From assembly GCF_029207565.1 (NCBI RefSeq), contig NZ_JANCMW010000003.1, forward strand, positions 124,001-188,000: a stretch of DNA of 64,000 nt. The letters are read 5' to 3'. Origin of the DNA: Marinobacter iranensis. Lineage in GTDB: Bacteria > Pseudomonadota > Gammaproteobacteria > Pseudomonadales > Oleiphilaceae. Under the pieces are notes generated by a model. That model was not told the DNA's origin, ran no database searches, and saw only the letters and a list, made by a program, of their open reading frames with translations. The position numbers and the translations under genes are program-made. Below, in pieces: positions 19,708 to 28,831 of this stretch (the stretch's first letter is position 1; every line of letters begins with the position of its first letter).

Positions 19708-20970
19708 CTAGCGGCGTTTCATCGACTGGAAGAACTCGTCGTTGGTCTTGGTTTCACGCAGCTTGTCGAGCAGGAACTCGATGGCGCCGGTGTCGTCGTC
19801 CATGGAGTGCAGCAGCTTACGCAGAATCCAGATACGCTGGATATCCGCCTCGCTCATCAGCAGGTCCTCGCGGCGGGTACCGGAACGGCGGATGTTCATC
19901 GCCGGGTAAACGCGACGCTCGGCAATCTTGCGATCCAGGTGCACCTCCATGTTGCCGGTGCCCTTGAACTCCTCGTAGATAACCTCGTCCATCTTGGAAC
20001 CGGTATCCACAAGCGCCGTTGCAAGGATGGTCAGGCTTCCGCCCTCCTCCACGTTACGGGCGGCACCGAAGAAACGCTTTGGCTTCTCAAGGGCGTGGGC
20101 ATCCACACCACCGGTCAGAACCTTGCCGGAGGAAGGGATCACGGTGTTGTAGGCACGGGCCAGACGGGTGATGGAGTCCAGCAGGATCACCACATCCTTC
20201 TTGTGCTCAACCAGGCGCTTGGCCTTCTCGATGACCATCTCCGCCACCTGCACGTGACGGGCCGGTGGCTCGTCGAAGGTGGAGGCGATTACTTCACCAC
20301 GCACGGTACGCTGCATCTCGGTCACTTCTTCCGGACGCTCGTCAATCAGCAGCACCATCACATGGCACTCCGGACTGTTGCGGGTGATGGATTGGGCGAT
20401 GCCCTGCATCAGCAGCGTTTTACCGGCCTTGGGTGGGGAGACGATCAGGCCGCGCTGGCCTTTGCCGATGGGGGCGATCAGGTCGAGTACACGTGAGGAC
20501 AGGTCCTCGGTACTGCCGTTGCCCGCCTCGAGCATCAGACGCTCGTCCGGGAACAGCGGTGTCAGGTTCTCGAACAGGATCTTGTTACGGGCGTTGTCCG
20601 GTTTGTCGAAGTTAATCTCGTTAACTTTCAACAGGGCAAAGTAGCGCTCGCCATCCTTCGGCGGGCGGATCTTGCCGGCAACGGTATCGCCAGTCCGCAG
20701 GTTGAAACGGCGGATCTGGCTGGGTGAAACGTAGATGTCGTCCGGGCCGGCCAGGTAGGAAGCGTCGGCGGATCGCAGAAAGCCGAAACCGTCCTGCAGA
20801 ATTTCCAGTACGCCATCACCGTAAATGTCTTCGCCGCTTTTTGCATGCTTCTTCAGGATTGTGAAGATGACATCCTGTTTGCGCGAACGGGCAAGGTTGT
20901 CGAGGCCCATCTCTTGCGCAATATCGAGCAATTCGGGCACGGATTTCTGCTTGAGTTCAGTAAGATTCAT
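19708..20970 (-). CDS. rho: Transcription termination factor Rho
   Basis: Hexameric RNA-dependent ATPase that ends untranslated transcripts. 420 residues, as in E. coli (419). The N-terminal helical domain starts [11 protein letters not shown]. The RNA-binding cold-shock-like fold has [13 protein letters not shown]. The Walker A is [10 protein letters not shown] near residue 178, Walker B is [15 protein letters not shown], and R- and Q-loop segments follow. No long family insertion is present. In P. aeruginosa rho is next to trxA; here a moa cluster lies between them. Confidence 0.98.
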   Translation of the reverse strand: MNLTELKQKSVPELLDIAQEMGLDNLARSRKQDVIFTILKKHAKSGEDIYGDGVLEILQDGFGFLRSADASYLAGPDDIYVSPSQIRRFNLRTGDTVAGKIRPPKDGERYFALLKVNEINFDKPDNARNKILFENLTPLFPDERLMLEAGNGSTEDLSSRVLDLIAPIGKGQRGLIVSPPKAGKTLLMQGIAQSITRNSPECHVMVLLIDERPEEVTEMQRTVRGEVIASTFDEPPARHVQVAEMVIEKAKRLVEHKKDVVILLDSITRLARAYNTVIPSSGKVLTGGVDAHALEKPKRFFGAARNVEEGGSLTILATALVDTGSKMDEVIYEEFKGTGNMEVHLDRKIAERRVYPAMNIRRSGTRREDLLMSEADIQRIWILRKLLHSMDDDTGAIEFLLDKLRETKTNDEFFQSMKRR

Positions 20971-21338
20971 AGGTTGTTAGATTGTCAGGAATGGAAGTAA
21001 ACGAACATTGGAATGACAGGGACGCCCCTGAACGGATTGATCGGATATGCGTTGATCTTGGTGCTGGCCAGATGGAGCAACCGGTGTAGATGGAGTCCGG
21101 AAAAGTACTGAAGCCAGAGACAGGAAGAACAACCGTTCGCCGGGCAAGAGGGATCATCAGCCACCTTGCGTACCAATGTCAAGTGATGTTGCGCACTTTT
21201 GCACCGATTTCCGGTTTTTCAGCCATATCGGTCCATCCCGGCACCGGATCACCTCCCTCTGATGGGTTACTCCCCTTCCATTCAGCATTCCCAATGAGGA
21301 TACTGTCAGACAGACCTTAAAGACTTCGGAGAGCACCC
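20971..21338. other. 368-bp divergent gap between rho and moaB
   Basis: This holds the leaders of rho (minus) and moaB (plus). A small hairpin CAGGG-ACGC-CCCTG lies near 21017. I looked for the Moco-sensing RNA motif upstream of moaB and could not support it. A GGAG stands 7 bases before the moaB ATG. Nothing else was recognised. Confidence 0.5.
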
Positions 21339-21911
21339 ATGAGCAGCGACACCACCGTCGAACTGGAACCCTTGAACATCGCTTTGCTAACGGTGTCTGA
21401 CAGCCGTGGTGAAGCGGAAGACTCGTCGGGGCGGTTCCTGGAAAACAGCATCGTTGAAGCAGGCCATCGGCTGGTTGCCCGACGCATCCTGCCGGACGAT
21501 GTCTATCTCATACGCGCGCTGATGTCAGGCTGGATTGCAGACCCGGAGATCAACGTGGCACTCATCACTGGCGGCACCGGCTTCCATGAGCGCGACAGCA
21601 CACCGGAAGCCGTCGCCCCGTTGCTGGACAAGGCCATCGATGGCTTCGGTGAGGAGTTCCGCCGGCTTTCCGCCAGCGAGATTGGCTCCTCCACGATTCA
21701 GTCCCGTGCCTTTGGAGGGTTGGCCAATCACACGGTGGTTTTCTGCCTGCCCGGTTCCACAAGTGCGTGCCGCACGGGCTGGAACGGCATTCTGGTCAGC
21801 CAACTGGACAGCCGCCACGGCCCCTGCAACTTCTCGGCCCTGGCCCTGGGCAAGCCGGACAAGCCTCTTAACCGGATCAATCAGGTCATTGGCGAGCGTT
21901 CGGAGCGATAA
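21339..21911 (+). CDS. moaB: MoaB/Mog-type molybdopterin adenylyltransferase-like protein
   Basis: 190 residues of the MoCF-biosynthesis fold: LTVSDSRGEAEDSSG near residue 17, the substrate-binding ITGGTGFHERDSTPEA near 75, and CLPGSTSACRTGW near 145. It belongs to the MoaB group by length. Activity is inferred; E. coli MoaB itself is not essential for cofactor synthesis. First gene of moaB-moeA-moaD-moaE, with moeA starting 3 bases after its stop. Confidence 0.92.
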   Translation: MSSDTTVELEPLNIALLTVSDSRGEAEDSSGRFLENSIVEAGHRLVARRILPDDVYLIRALMSGWIADPEINVALITGGTGFHERDSTPEAVAPLLDKAIDGFGEEFRRLSASEIGSSTIQSRAFGGLANHTVVFCLPGSTSACRTGWNGILVSQLDSRHGPCNFSALALGKPDKPLNRINQVIGERSER

Positions 21912-21914
21912 TCC

Positions 21915-23129
21915 ATGGCAAGTTCTGAGCTGACCCCCGTTGATGATGCCATTAACCACCTTGTCGGACAGGCCCGCCCGGTTGCCCGCACCGAAACAGT
22001 CGCCCTGGTGGATAGCCTGGATCGTGTTCTGGCAACAGACTACAGGGTGCCGGAGGACGTACCACCCGCGGACAACAGCGCGGTCGATGGTTACGCCGTG
22101 CGCGCAAGGGATCTTGCCGGTGAAACTCCGTTGCCGGTGTCCGGCCGGGTAGCCGCCGGCGAAGCGCCCGGAGCCCTCGAACCTGGAACGGCCGTGCGCA
22201 TCTTTACCGGCTCGGAAATTCCTTCTGGGGCGGACTCGGTCATCATGCAGGAGCGAGTCAGCGTGTCCGGGGACAGCATCACCGTCAATGCCCCGGTAAG
22301 CGAAGGCCAGAATATCCGTCGCCGTGGCCAGGATCTGGCCCGGGGCGAACTGGCGCTGGCGGCAGGCACCAGGATCCGTCCCCAGGAAATGGGCCTGCTG
22401 GGTTCCATCGGTGTGGCAGACGTTACTGTTTACGCAAAACTGAAGGTCGCCATTCTGACCACCGGCGACGAGTTGGTGGACCCCGGACAACCACTGGGCC
22501 CCGGACAGATCTATAACAGCAATCGCTATACAATGCTGGGGCTGCTGGCGAAAGCAGGCTGCGCGGTGGTGCTCTGTGAAACCCTGAAGGACACCCGGGA
22601 AGCGACCCGCAGCACTCTTGAGCGGGCAGCAGCGGAGGCCGACCTGATCATCACCAGCGGTGGCGTGTCGGTGGGTGAGGAAGACCACGTACGGGCAGTG
22701 CTGGAGGAGGCCGGCGGCCTGTCGCTGTGGCGCATGGCCATGAAACCGGGCAAACCCCTGGCTTTTGGCAGCATTGGCGATACCCCGGTACTGGGCCTGC
22801 CCGGCAACCCGGCGTCAGTGCTGGTTACTTTCCTGGTGGTGGGAATGCCGCTGATACGCGCCTGCCAGGGCCGGACGGCCATTTCGGGCCATGGCGAACA
22901 AATGCCCGCCGGGTTTTCGATCGAGAAGCCTTCGGTTCGTCGGGAGTATGTCCGCGCCCGCAAGGGCATCGGTGATGAAGGTCCGGTCGTCCACGCCTCC
23001 CCCAACCAGAGCTCTGGTGTTCTGAGTTCGGCTTGTTGGGCTGACGGGCTGGCCGTGGTGCCGGAGAACGCTACCCTTGCCCTCGGTGACCCTGTCACTT
23101 ACTACTCATTTGCGGAGCTATTGGAATAA
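21915..23129 (+). CDS. moeA: Molybdopterin molybdenumtransferase MoeA
   Basis: Inserts molybdate into adenylated molybdopterin. 404 residues (E. coli MoeA 411). Domain III has the conserved PADNSAVDGYAV. The molybdopterin-binding domain has LTTGDELVDPG, then SGGVSVGEEDH, and GLPGNPASVLVTF with conserved prolines. It follows moaB at 3 bases and precedes moaD by 2 bases; all four genes are tightly packed and surely co-transcribed. Confidence 0.96.
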   Translation: MASSELTPVDDAINHLVGQARPVARTETVALVDSLDRVLATDYRVPEDVPPADNSAVDGYAVRARDLAGETPLPVSGRVAAGEAPGALEPGTAVRIFTGSEIPSGADSVIMQERVSVSGDSITVNAPVSEGQNIRRRGQDLARGELALAAGTRIRPQEMGLLGSIGVADVTVYAKLKVAILTTGDELVDPGQPLGPGQIYNSNRYTMLGLLAKAGCAVVLCETLKDTREATRSTLERAAAEADLIITSGGVSVGEEDHVRAVLEEAGGLSLWRMAMKPGKPLAFGSIGDTPVLGLPGNPASVLVTFLVVGMPLIRACQGRTAISGHGEQMPAGFSIEKPSVRREYVRARKGIGDEGPVVHASPNQSSGVLSSACWADGLAVVPENATLALGDPVTYYSFAELLE

Positions 23130-23131
23130 CC

Positions 23132-23395
23132 ATGGCCACGAACAATACCATTACTGTGAAGTTTTTCGCCCGCCTGAGGGAGGAACTGGATACCGCCACG
23201 TTGACGGTTGAGGCCGAACCGGGGCTGACAGCAGGCCGGTTGCTTCATGATCTCGCTGGCAAGGGCGGAAACTGGGCTCAGCTGGACGGCGCGCTACCGG
23301 TGATGATTGCGGTCAATCAGGTGATGACAAAACCGGACAAGGTGCTGCAACCGGGCGATGAGGTGGCATTTTTCCCGCCGGTGACAGGGGGCTGA
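23132..23395 (+). CDS. moaD: Molybdopterin synthase small subunit MoaD
   Basis: 87 residues of ubiquitin-like fold. It starts ITVKFFARLREEL and ends FFPPVTGG. The C-terminal Gly-Gly is thiocarboxylated to deliver sulfur to precursor Z. Length and tail are canonical. It lies between moeA (2-base gap) and moaE (1-base gap). Confidence 0.96.
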   Translation: MATNNTITVKFFARLREELDTATLTVEAEPGLTAGRLLHDLAGKGGNWAQLDGALPVMIAVNQVMTKPDKVLQPGDEVAFFPPVTGG

Positions 23396-23396
23396 C

Positions 23397-23843
23397 GTGA
23401 TTCGTGTGCAGCAACAGGATTTTGATCCTGCAGAAGAATACCGCGCACTCCGTGGCTCTGGTTCCGGTACCGGAGCTATTGCGACGTTTACCGGCCTGGT
23501 GCGTGACAGTGGTGACCTGGATGGTGTGACGGGGCTGTTTCTGGAGCATTATCCCGGGATGACGGAGCAGGTTATCGAGGGGCTGGTTCGTGAGGCGTCC
23601 GGGCGCTGGGATGTGCATGAAGCGCGGATTATCCACCGGGTGGGGTATCTGTCTTTGGGTGAGCAGATTGTGTTTGTGGGGGTTTGCAGTGCCCACCGTG
23701 GGGATGCGTTTGCGGCCTGTGAGTTCATTATGGATGCTTTGAAGACGTCGGCGCCGTTCTGGAAGAAGGAGATTACTGGCGACAGTGAGCACTGGGTTGA
23801 GCAGAGAGCTGCTGACCTGGACCGGACTCGGAGTTGGGAGTAA
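23397..23843 (+). CDS. moaE: Molybdopterin synthase catalytic subunit MoaE
   Basis: 148 residues. It partners MoaD to form molybdopterin. Conserved segments: GSGTGAIATFTGLVRD, LEHYPGMTE, HRVGYLSLGEQ, VGVCSAHRGDAF and, near the end, KTSAPFWKKE carrying the active-site lysines. GTG start immediately after moaD. Codon choice becomes slightly more T-rich in the second half. moaA and moaC, needed for the first step, are not in this cluster. Confidence 0.95.
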   Translation: MIRVQQQDFDPAEEYRALRGSGSGTGAIATFTGLVRDSGDLDGVTGLFLEHYPGMTEQVIEGLVREASGRWDVHEARIIHRVGYLSLGEQIVFVGVCSAHRGDAFAACEFIMDALKTSAPFWKKEITGDSEHWVEQRAADLDRTRSWE

Positions 23844-23866
23844 TCCGTCGAAACCTTCTGCCAGAC

Positions 23867-23980
23867 GGCAAGTAATACCATCTCCCCTTCCGAAAAACGC
23901 TTTGAATACGTCCGTGTACGCTTGGGCTCCGCCATCCATGGCTCCGCACATTTTCGGAAGGGGAGATGGCATTACTCGCC
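23867..23980. repeat. Variable-stem/conserved-loop hairpin, copy 3
   Basis: Arms 23867-23896 and 23951-23980 pair at 28 of 30 positions; both mismatches are A-C on the plus strand (G-U on the minus strand). The 54-base loop (23897-23950) contains TACGTCCGTGTA and GCCATCCATGGC. Its last 33 bases (23918-23950) are identical to 42354-42386 in copy 4. It lies between the convergent 3' ends of moaE and trxA. Confidence 0.88.
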
Positions 23981-24026
23981 TGGTGCAGAGTTGCCTTCAA
24001 GATCCTTCGGATCGATTTATGGCAAT

Positions 24027-24064
24027 AAAAAACCGCCCGTGAACATCAGTCCAGGGGCGGTTTT
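24027..24064 (-). terminator. Intrinsic terminator of trxA
   Basis: A 10-bp stem AAAACCGCCC (24029-24038) with GGGCGGTTTT (24055-24064). Reading on the minus strand it ends in GGGCGGTTTTTTATT, a proper U-tract, 16 bases after the trxA stop. Confidence 0.85.
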
Positions 24065-24079
24065 GGCCGTTGGCAGCTA

Positions 24080-24406
24080 TCAGAGATTGCTGTCGAGGAA
24101 CGCGGCCAGTTGTGACTTGGACAGTGCGCCCACTTTGGTGGCGTCCACGTTGCCGTTCTTGAACAGCATCAGCGTGGGGATGCCGCGGATGTTGAACTTG
24201 GGCGGTGTCTGCTCGTTTTCGTCGATGTTCAGTTTGCAGACTTTCAGTTTGCCTTCGTACTCTTCGGCCATTTCTTCCAGTACCGGTGCAATCATCTTGC
24301 ACGGGCCGCACCATTCTGCCCAGTAGTCCACCAGTACCGGTACGTCTGACTGCAGTACGTCCTGCTCAAAGGAGGCATCTGTAACGTTTACAATATTTCC
24401 GCTCAT
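24080..24406 (-). CDS. trxA: Thioredoxin 1
   Basis: 108 residues, the standard size. Active site [14 protein letters not shown] with cysteines near 33 and 36, and the cis-proline segment RGIPTLMLF near 75. It is a cytoplasmic thiol reductant for ribonucleotide reductase and other partners. ATG 24406 is chosen over 24442 because the protein then starts in register with E. coli TrxA. It ends at a good terminator. Confidence 0.97.
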   Translation of the reverse strand: MSGNIVNVTDASFEQDVLQSDVPVLVDYWAEWCGPCKMIAPVLEEMAEEYEGKLKVCKLNIDENEQTPPKFNIRGIPTLMLFKNGNVDATKVGALSKSQLAAFLDSNL

Positions 24407-24779
24407 TTCAGTTTCCCGATTCGTGCACCCACCATCGGCCACGGCCGCATGGATGATGCTGTTGACTGTTCTGACAGTTGCCGAAAAAGGCTTGGGGCAA
24501 CCGATTTCCTAAATTATTGTATGCGATACTTTACGCGATTGGTCAGGCGTATGTGAAGCGCTTCGTTCCAACCCGGCACTTCGGATTACCCTCATTCTGA
24601 GCGATGAGGTCCCATTGCGTTACACGGCATATCGCTTATAGTAATCACCATGTACGGCGGTTTCCGCCTGCCATCCCAGTGGCAAATGACCGTTTATGAC
24701 CGCTTCCGGGCTTTCCGGCCTGCGGCCTTTCAAGCTCCCTCCCCTCTATTTAGGGCCTGGCAGAAGGAATTCAATACAC
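24407..24779. other. 373-bp divergent gap between trxA and ppx
   Basis: This contains the upstream regions of trxA and ppx. On the minus strand a TACAAT near 24517-24522 could be a trxA -10 box, but the -35 is poor. A weak palindrome TGCCATCCCAGTGGCA near 24670 faintly resembles the CATCCATG cores of the repeat family. No gene is supported. ppk, often found beside ppx, is absent. Confidence 0.5.
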
Positions 24780-26291
24780 GTGACGGCCAACTCCTCCGCC
24801 ACCCCGCCAGAACTGCTCGCAGCAATTGATATGGGCTCCAACAGTTTCCACATGGTGGTCGCCCGCCTGGTTCACGGTGAAATTCGTACTCTCGAGAAGA
24901 TGGGGGAGAAGGTTCAGCTCGGGGCTGGCCTGGACAGTTATAACCGCCTTACCGAGGAAGCCCAGCAGCGTGCCCTGGCCTGCCTCAGCCGGTTCGCCCA
25001 GAGGCTGCAGGGCATGCCGCCGGAGGCGGTTCAGGTTGTGGGCACCAACGCCCTGCGGGTGGCGCGCAATACCCAGGAGTTCATGGCCCGGGCGGAGGAA
25101 GTATTGGGATACCCGGTGGAGATCATCGCCGGGCGGGAAGAAGCGCGCCTGATCTACCTGGGCGTGTCCCACACCCTCTCGGATGACAGCGGGCGGCGTC
25201 TGGTGATTGATATTGGCGGCGGCAGCACGGAGTTCATTATCGGGGAACGTTTCGAGCCCCAGGAGCTGGAAAGCCTGCACATGGGCTGTGTGTCGTTCCG
25301 CAACCGTTACTTCCCCGATGGCAAGATTACCCGCAAACAGATGGACAGGGCCGTCACCCACGCCGAGCAGGAGTTGCTCAATATCCGCCAGCACTTCCGT
25401 AACAAGGGCTGGCAGAGTGCCGTGGGGTCGTCCGGTTCCATCAAGGCCATTGCCAGTGTGCTGGCCAGTCTCAAGATTACCGATGGCACCATTACCACGG
25501 AGGCCATGGCCGAGCTCAGGAAACGTCTGGTGGATATGGGCAAGGTGGAGAAGCTTGGTGACCTGGGCGTGCGCACTGACCGCCAGAGCATTTTCCCGGC
25601 CGGATTTGCCATCCTGATGGGTGCCTTCCAGTCGCTTCAGATATCGGAAATGACGTTCGCTGATGGCGCCCTGCGGGAAGGCCTGCTGTACGACATTGCC
25701 GGCCGGATTCAGCACGAGGATGTGCGCGAAAGGACCATCCAGGCCCTGCAGGAGCGTTACCATGTGGACCAGGAGCACGGCACTGCCGTTGAGAACACCG
25801 CCATCGCGGCCTGGCGGCAGGTGGCCGACACCTGGGCGCTGAATACGCCCGCCGACGAGGAGGTGCTGCGCTGGGCCTGCCGGTTGCACGAAATCGGCCT
25901 GACCATTTCACACAGCCAATACCACAAACACGGTGCCTACCTGCTGCGCTATTCTGACCTGCCCGGCTTCAGCCAGCAGTTCCAGCGCGACCTGGCGACA
26001 TTGGTCCGCGGGCACCGGCGCAAGTTCTCTTCCGCCATTTTTGAAGGGCTGGACCCGGAGGACGTTCCCCGCTTGCGCTACCTGTGCGTGCTGGTGCGCC
26101 TGGCCGTACTGCTGCAGCATCCTCGGAATCACGAGCAGCCGCCGGAGTTTTGCCTGCACCCTTCAAACAACGGCCTTGCCGTGGAGTTCACCTCAGGCTG
26201 GCTGGATGAGCGCCCCCTGACCCTTGCAGACCTTGAAAACGAACGTGAGTACCTGGCCAAACAGGATTTCAGGCTTGAGGTGAACATCTAG
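24780..26291 (+). CDS. ppx: Exopolyphosphatase / pppGpp phosphohydrolase
   Basis: Releases phosphate from polyphosphate chains. About 503 residues from a GTG at 24780. The ASKHA phosphate motifs are clear: AIDMGSNSFHMV at the N-terminus and VIDIGGGSTEFI near 142. The C-terminal HD-like helical domain (RLHEIGLTISHSQYHKHGAY) is complete. I chose the GTG because it puts LLAAIDMGSNS at the usual distance from the start; ATGs upstream would add 28 unsupported residues. Its stop overlaps that of the convergent yheS in a shared CTAG. Confidence 0.93.
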   Translation: MTANSSATPPELLAAIDMGSNSFHMVVARLVHGEIRTLEKMGEKVQLGAGLDSYNRLTEEAQQRALACLSRFAQRLQGMPPEAVQVVGTNALRVARNTQEFMARAEEVLGYPVEIIAGREEARLIYLGVSHTLSDDSGRRLVIDIGGGSTEFIIGERFEPQELESLHMGCVSFRNRYFPDGKITRKQMDRAVTHAEQELLNIRQHFRNKGWQSAVGSSGSIKAIASVLASLKITDGTITTEAMAELRKRLVDMGKVEKLGDLGVRTDRQSIFPAGFAILMGAFQSLQISEMTFADGALREGLLYDIAGRIQHEDVRERTIQALQERYHVDQEHGTAVENTAIAAWRQVADTWALNTPADEEVLRWACRLHEIGLTISHSQYHKHGAYLLRYSDLPGFSQQFQRDLATLVRGHRRKFSSAIFEGLDPEDVPRLRYLCVLVRLAVLLQHPRNHEQPPEFCLHPSNNGLAVEFTSGWLDERPLTLADLENEREYLAKQDFRLEVNI

Positions 26292-28252
26292 GCCGTCAGT
26301 TCGGCCTCAAGGCTTTCCACGGTTTCACTTATTTCAAGCCACTCGGCCTCCACATCCGCCAGGCGGCTCTTGGCGCTGGCCTGCCTGCCCAGGAGTTCTT
26401 TCAGCGTCTGCTTGCCCTGATCGGAGTAGAGGTCCGGATCGGAAAGTTCCTGCTCCAGTGTCACCAGGGTGGACTGGAGACTGTCCATTTCCTTCTCCAG
26501 CGCAACCTGTTGCTTACGATAGGGGCTCAGCTTCTGGCGAATGGCTGCCTCTACCCGTTTACGGGTCTTGCGGTCTTCCGCGTTCTCACCGGCACCGCTC
26601 GCTGCCGCACCAGCGGCAGTTCCCTGGTTTCCGGCTGCCGGGGTACTGCCGTTCTCACGGCGGGGCGCTTCGGTTTCATCCTTGCGCCGGTCGGCCAGCC
26701 AACGTTCGTAGTCTTCCAGGTCGCCGTCGTATTCGGTCACCCGGCCATCATTCACCAGCCAGAAATCATCCACGGTATTGCGCAACAGGTGGCGATCGTG
26801 GGAGACCACCACAATGGCACCCTCAAAGTTCTGCAGGGCCATGGTCAGGGCCTGGCGCATTTCCAGGTCGAGGTGGTTGGTGGGCTCATCGAGCAGCAGC
26901 AGGTTGGGCTTTTGCCAGGCAATCACCGCCAGGGCCACCCGGGCCTTTTCGCCGCCGGAAAAAGAACCGATCGCGCTCAGGGCCTCGTCACCATGGAAGT
27001 CGAAACCACCAAGGAAGTTGCGAATACCTTGCTCGGATGCCCTTGGAGCCAGCCGCTGCAGATGCAGGAAGGGGCTGGCGTCCAGGTCCAGCGACTCCAA
27101 CTGGTGCTGGGCAAAGTAACCGATGGCCAGGTGTTCCCCAGTCGTCCGTTCGCCGCGAATCAGTGTGCCTTCACCCCTCAGGGCATCCATCAGGGTGGAC
27201 TTGCCAGCACCGTTGGGCCCCAGAAGGCCAATGCGGCTACCGGGCAGCAGGGACAGTTTAATCCCGTCCAGGACAACGGTTTCACCATAGCCGGCGGCGC
27301 CGTTGCGAATGGACAGCAGCGGGTTAGATACCTTGTCGGCCATCGGAAACTCAAAACTGAACGGCGAGTCCACATGGGCCGGGGCAATTTTTTCCATGCG
27401 CTCCAGCGCCTTGACCCGGCTCTGGGCCTGCCGGGCCTTGGTGGCCTTGGCCTTGAATCGGTCGATGAAACGCTGGATCTCAGCGATTCTGGCCTGCTGG
27501 CGCTCATAGCCGGCCTGCTGCTGGGCGATACGTTCGCTGCGTTGGGTTTCGAACGCTGAGTAATTACCCGTATACAGGTCCAGTCTTCGTTGATCGAAAT
27601 GCACCAGGTGTGTCGCCACACGATCCATGAAATCCCGGTCGTGGGAAATGAACAGCAGGGTACCCTCGTAACGCCGCAGCCAGTTTTCCAGCCATAGACA
27701 GGCGTCCAGGTCCAGGTGGTTGGTGGGTTCGTCCAGCAGCAACAGGTCCGAGGGGCGCATCAGCGCCTGGGCCAGGTTCAGGCGGATCCGCCAGCCGCCT
27801 GAGAACGAAGACACCGGCCGGTCAGCATCGGCATCCGAAAACCCCAGCCCCCGCAGCAGGGTTTCCGCCCGGCGCGGCGCGGACCAGGCTTCGTGGACGT
27901 CCAGTTCGCCATGGATACGGGCAATGGTGTGGTCGTCCCCACGCTCTTCCGCGGCGGCCAGTTCTGCCTCCATCCGCCGCAGGTCGTGGTCACCGTCCAG
28001 CACAAAATCCCGGGCACTGCGGGGCGAGGCGGCGACCTCCTGAGCCATGTGGGCAATCCGGCATCCACCGGGCAACGACGCGCTACCCTGCTCCGGCGAC
28101 AGCTGTCCCAGCAATAACTGGAACAAACTGGACTTGCCAGCGCCATTGGCACCGACTATCGCCACCCGTTGGCCAGGCTGGATGGTCAGGTTGACGGCTT
28201 CTAGCAACCAGACGCCACCCCGTTGTAAACTGAGATCGGTTATCGTTAACAT
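26288..28252 (-). CDS. yheS: ABC-F ATPase YheS
   Basis: A soluble twin-ATPase of the ABC-F family that acts on the ribosome (family knowledge). 654 residues. Walker A sites are GANGAGKSSL (34) and GPNGAGKSTL (near 345). Signatures are FSGGWRIRL and FSGGEKARV, each followed by LLLDEPTNHLDL. The interdomain linker contains RFKAKATKARQAQSR. A charged Ala/Gly-rich spacer precedes a C-terminal coiled coil (about 575-654) that matches E. coli YheS (DPDLYSDQGK). No membrane segments. The same gene stands near FKBP and algQ in Pseudomonas. Confidence 0.93.
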   Translation of the reverse strand: MLTITDLSLQRGGVWLLEAVNLTIQPGQRVAIVGANGAGKSSLFQLLLGQLSPEQGSASLPGGCRIAHMAQEVAASPRSARDFVLDGDHDLRRMEAELAAAEERGDDHTIARIHGELDVHEAWSAPRRAETLLRGLGFSDADADRPVSSFSGGWRIRLNLAQALMRPSDLLLLDEPTNHLDLDACLWLENWLRRYEGTLLFISHDRDFMDRVATHLVHFDQRRLDLYTGNYSAFETQRSERIAQQQAGYERQQARIAEIQRFIDRFKAKATKARQAQSRVKALERMEKIAPAHVDSPFSFEFPMADKVSNPLLSIRNGAAGYGETVVLDGIKLSLLPGSRIGLLGPNGAGKSTLMDALRGEGTLIRGERTTGEHLAIGYFAQHQLESLDLDASPFLHLQRLAPRASEQGIRNFLGGFDFHGDEALSAIGSFSGGEKARVALAVIAWQKPNLLLLDEPTNHLDLEMRQALTMALQNFEGAIVVVSHDRHLLRNTVDDFWLVNDGRVTEYDGDLEDYERWLADRRKDETEAPRRENGSTPAAGNQGTAAGAAASGAGENAEDRKTRKRVEAAIRQKLSPYRKQQVALEKEMDSLQSTLVTLEQELSDPDLYSDQGKQTLKELLGRQASAKSRLADVEAEWLEISETVESLEAELTA

Positions 28253-28300
28253 AGCGTAATGGTATCAGGGAATATTTGATAAGGAACCGGCAGAGGTCCT

Positions 28301-28831
28301 ATGTCGTGTAGCGGGAGCAAGATACCTGAGGATGCTGATCCGGAAAACCCGTTATGGCATTTTGCCTGCCGATTCTGGGCCTCATCCCCGGCACGGGAAA
28401 CGTGTCTGGAGCTGCAGGACTGTGGCTGGAGCGTTACCCGGATTCTGTGCGCGGGCTGGCTGGCCTCATTGGGCAGAACATTTTCCGGCCTGGAGAGCCA
28501 GACGGTGATCGAATGGCGAAACCATGTTACCGAGCCACTCAGGTCCGCGAGGAAATACATTACTAAAAACAACCCCTGCACTGCTATTGTGAGGGAATGC
28601 GTTGCCCATAGTGAACTAGAAGCGGAGCGAGTAGAGTTGGCGCTGGCTTATCAGGCTCTGATTTCAGACAAACAAACAGGCAACGGTGAGAAGCCAACGG
28701 CCAGTCTGGCCCGGAGCAACCTTCTCGCCGCGGCACCGGATAAGACATTGGATAACGGGACCGGCAGCATGCTGGACACATTGACCAGAGAACTGTCGAC
28801 ACTCGTTGAGGGAGATAAAAGGCCATGTTGA
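28301..28831 (+). CDS. TIGR02444/DUF2390 family protein
   Basis: 176 residues, helical, probably cytoplasmic. The opening NPLWHFACRFWASSPARETC fits the family pattern (NPLW.FA...Y...GV...CL.LQ), with LQDCGWSV next. Function unknown. The C-terminal 40 residues are less conserved-looking. It is divergent from yheS and its end overlaps the next small gene by about 7 bases, so the two are probably co-transcribed. Confidence 0.75.
   Translation: MSCSGSKIPEDADPENPLWHFACRFWASSPARETCLELQDCGWSVTRILCAGWLASLGRTFSGLESQTVIEWRNHVTEPLRSARKYITKNNPCTAIVRECVAHSELEAERVELALAYQALISDKQTGNGEKPTASLARSNLLAAAPDKTLDNGTGSMLDTLTRELSTLVEGDKRPC

Noticed and set aside
21150..21338. Moco-sensing riboswitch upstream of moaB
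   Set aside because: The leader is long enough and the operon fits, but I could not lay out the conserved helices or the tetraloop-receptor core of that RNA, so it is not reported.
23785..24326. Small plus-strand open frames around copy 3 of the repeat and antisense to trxA
   Set aside because: They read through the hairpin and its loop or antisense to trxA; no family resemblance and poor starts.
24665..24690. Degenerate fifth copy of the CATCCATG repeat
   Set aside because: TGCCATCCCAGTGGCAAATG looks like part of the loop, but there are no matching arms and the palindrome is weak; chance is sufficient.
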